DNA from: Thermoleophilia bacterium
Lineage (GTDB): Bacteria > Actinomycetota > Thermoleophilia > Gaiellales > F1-60-MAGs149
Assembly: GCA_016462095.1 (NCBI GenBank)
Contig: JAEMTW010000003.1
Coordinates: forward strand, 25,782-32,782
DNA length: 7,001 bases
Reading direction: 5' to 3'
Position 1 is the stretch's first letter. Each line of letters begins with the position of its first letter. A program made the position numbers and the translations under genes. The notes beneath the pieces are model-generated. The model had not been told where the DNA came from. It saw nothing but the letters and a program-made list of their open reading frames with translations, and searched no databases. Of this stretch, positions 6,109 to 7,001 are shown piece after piece.

Positions 6109-7001
6109 ATGGATCCCACCAAACTGACCGTCAAAGCGCAGGAGGCACTCGGCACAGCAGCCGAGCGCGCCCGCGTCGCCGGTAATCCCGAACTGACTCC
6201 ACTACATCTCTTGGCGGGCCTGCTGGCCGAGCACGGCTCGGTCGCCGAGTCGCTCTTGCGCGGCGCCGGCGGCGACGTCGACACGCTTCGTCGAGAAACC
6301 GACGATGCGCTCGACAAGCTTCCGAGCATGAAGGGTGCTGCGACCTCGCCGCAGGCCTCACTGGCTCTGCGCGAGACGCTCGAGCGCGCCACGAAAGAGT
6401 CGCAGGAGATGGGCGACGACTACGTTGCGACGGAGCACGTCCTGATCGCACTCGCCGAGCACTCGGGTGCCGCAAAAGACATTCTGCGCCGCCAGAACGT
6501 GACGAAGACCGCGCTCTTGGAAGGTCTCAAAAACATCCGCGGTGGCAAGCGCGTGACCGACCCCAACGCCGAGGACCTCTACGACGCGCTGCAGAAGTAC
6601 GCTCGCGACCTGACGGCAGCGGCTGAGGCTGGCAAGGTCGATCCGGTGATTGGCCGAGACGACGAGATTCGTCGAGTCGTCCAGGTCCTCTCGCGGCGTA
6701 CGAAAAACAATCCGGTACTGATCGGCGAGCCAGGCGTTGGCAAGACCGCCATTGCCGAGGGCCTCGCCATGCGCATCGTTGCCGGCGACGTGCCGGAGAG
6801 TCTGCGCGGTCGCAAGATCTGGGCGCTCGACATGGGCGCGCTCCTGGCAGGAGCCAAGTTCCGCGGTGAGTTTGAGGAGCGACTCAAGGCGGTGCTGGGC
6901 GAGGTGACGGCGGCTGAGGGCCAGATCGTGCTGTTTATCGACGAGCTCCACACCGTCGTGGGCGCAGGTGCGGCCGAGGGCGCCGTCGACGCGGCCAACC
7001 T
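6109..7001 (+). CDS. clpB: AAA+ disaggregase ClpB (3' end beyond window)
   Basis: ClpB is the hexameric ATP-driven disaggregase that works with DnaK/DnaJ/GrpE to rescue aggregated proteins. 297 codons are visible before the window ends, about a third of a normal ClpB. The N-domain (about 1-145) has two Clp-N repeats (around T-P-L-H-L-L-A-G-L-L and A-T-E-H-V-L-I-A-L). The first AAA+ domain has D-P-V-I-G-R-D, Walker A G206-E-P-G-V-G-K-T213 and Walker B V-L-F-I-D-E (274-279). The NBD1 pore loop reads K250-F251-R252-G253, with Phe where E. coli ClpB has Tyr. The start of NBD1, just after the N-domain, distinguishes it from ClpA-like proteins only moderately. The chaperone context and the G-A-K-x-R-G-E-F-E-E-R-L-K-A-V-L segment support ClpB, though ClpC shares parts of this region. 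No middle domain is visible because of the window edge. Confidence 0.93.
   Translation, partial: MDPTKLTVKAQEALGTAAERARVAGNPELTPLHLLAGLLAEHGSVAESLLRGAGGDVDTLRRETDDALDKLPSMKGAATSPQASLALRETLERATKESQEMGDDYVATEHVLIALAEHSGAAKDILRRQNVTKTALLEGLKNIRGGKRVTDPNAEDLYDALQKYARDLTAAAEAGKVDPVIGRDDEIRRVVQVLSRRTKNNPVLIGEPGVGKTAIAEGLAMRIVAGDVPESLRGRKIWALDMGALLAGAKFRGEFEERLKAVLGEVTAAEGQIVLFIDELHTVVGAGAAEGAVDAAN

Overview
The window is high-GC bacterial DNA with tightly packed genes. It carries a complete HspR-type heat-shock chaperone operon on the + strand and a divergently transcribed membrane-protein gene on the - strand. The order dnaK-grpE-dnaJ-hspR, a MerR-family HspR repressor and an HspR-associated inverted repeat (HAIR) in front of dnaK all point to Actinomycetota. 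DnaK itself carries the roughly 22-residue insertion typical of diderm DnaKs, a small PH-like membrane protein sits inside the operon, and clpB directly follows hspR. Together these suggest a deep-branching actinobacterial class such as Thermoleophilia rather than Streptomyces or Mycobacterium. That placement is inference from memory of the families, not a search result.

Layout. Positions 1-1424 (- strand) hold a secreted-N-terminus, single-pass membrane protein of unknown function that runs off the left edge. Positions 1425-1602 are the shared divergent control region, with an A-rich tract, a likely sigma-70-type promoter whose -35 lies in the HAIR operator, a second overlapping dyad, and a good Shine-Dalgarno for dnaK. 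Positions 1603-7001 (+ strand) hold dnaK, grpE, a two-TM protein with a bacterial PH-like domain, dnaJ, hspR and the first 297 codons of clpB. The gene junctions are ATGA (dnaK/grpE), most likely CTGA (grpE/PH protein), an 8-nt overlap (PH protein/dnaJ), ATGA (dnaJ/hspR) and a 41-nt gap (hspR/clpB).

How it works together. DnaK (Hsp70), its J-protein DnaJ and its nucleotide exchange factor GrpE form the folding cycle. ClpB is the disaggregase that hands proteins to DnaK. HspR, by family knowledge, represses the operon through HAIR with DnaK as co-repressor, closing a feedback loop. The membrane PH-like protein is the odd member: it is translationally embedded between grpE and dnaJ, and its only non-truncating start codons are CTG. 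A strong 9-bp hairpin just inside grpE may separate dnaK output from that of the downstream genes.

The most interesting points are the embedded PH-like membrane protein with its apparent CTG start, the diderm-type DnaK insertion in an actinobacterial-style operon, the double dyad at the dnaK promoter, and the hairpin at the dnaK/grpE junction. I see no mobile elements, CRISPR arrays, tRNA or rRNA genes.
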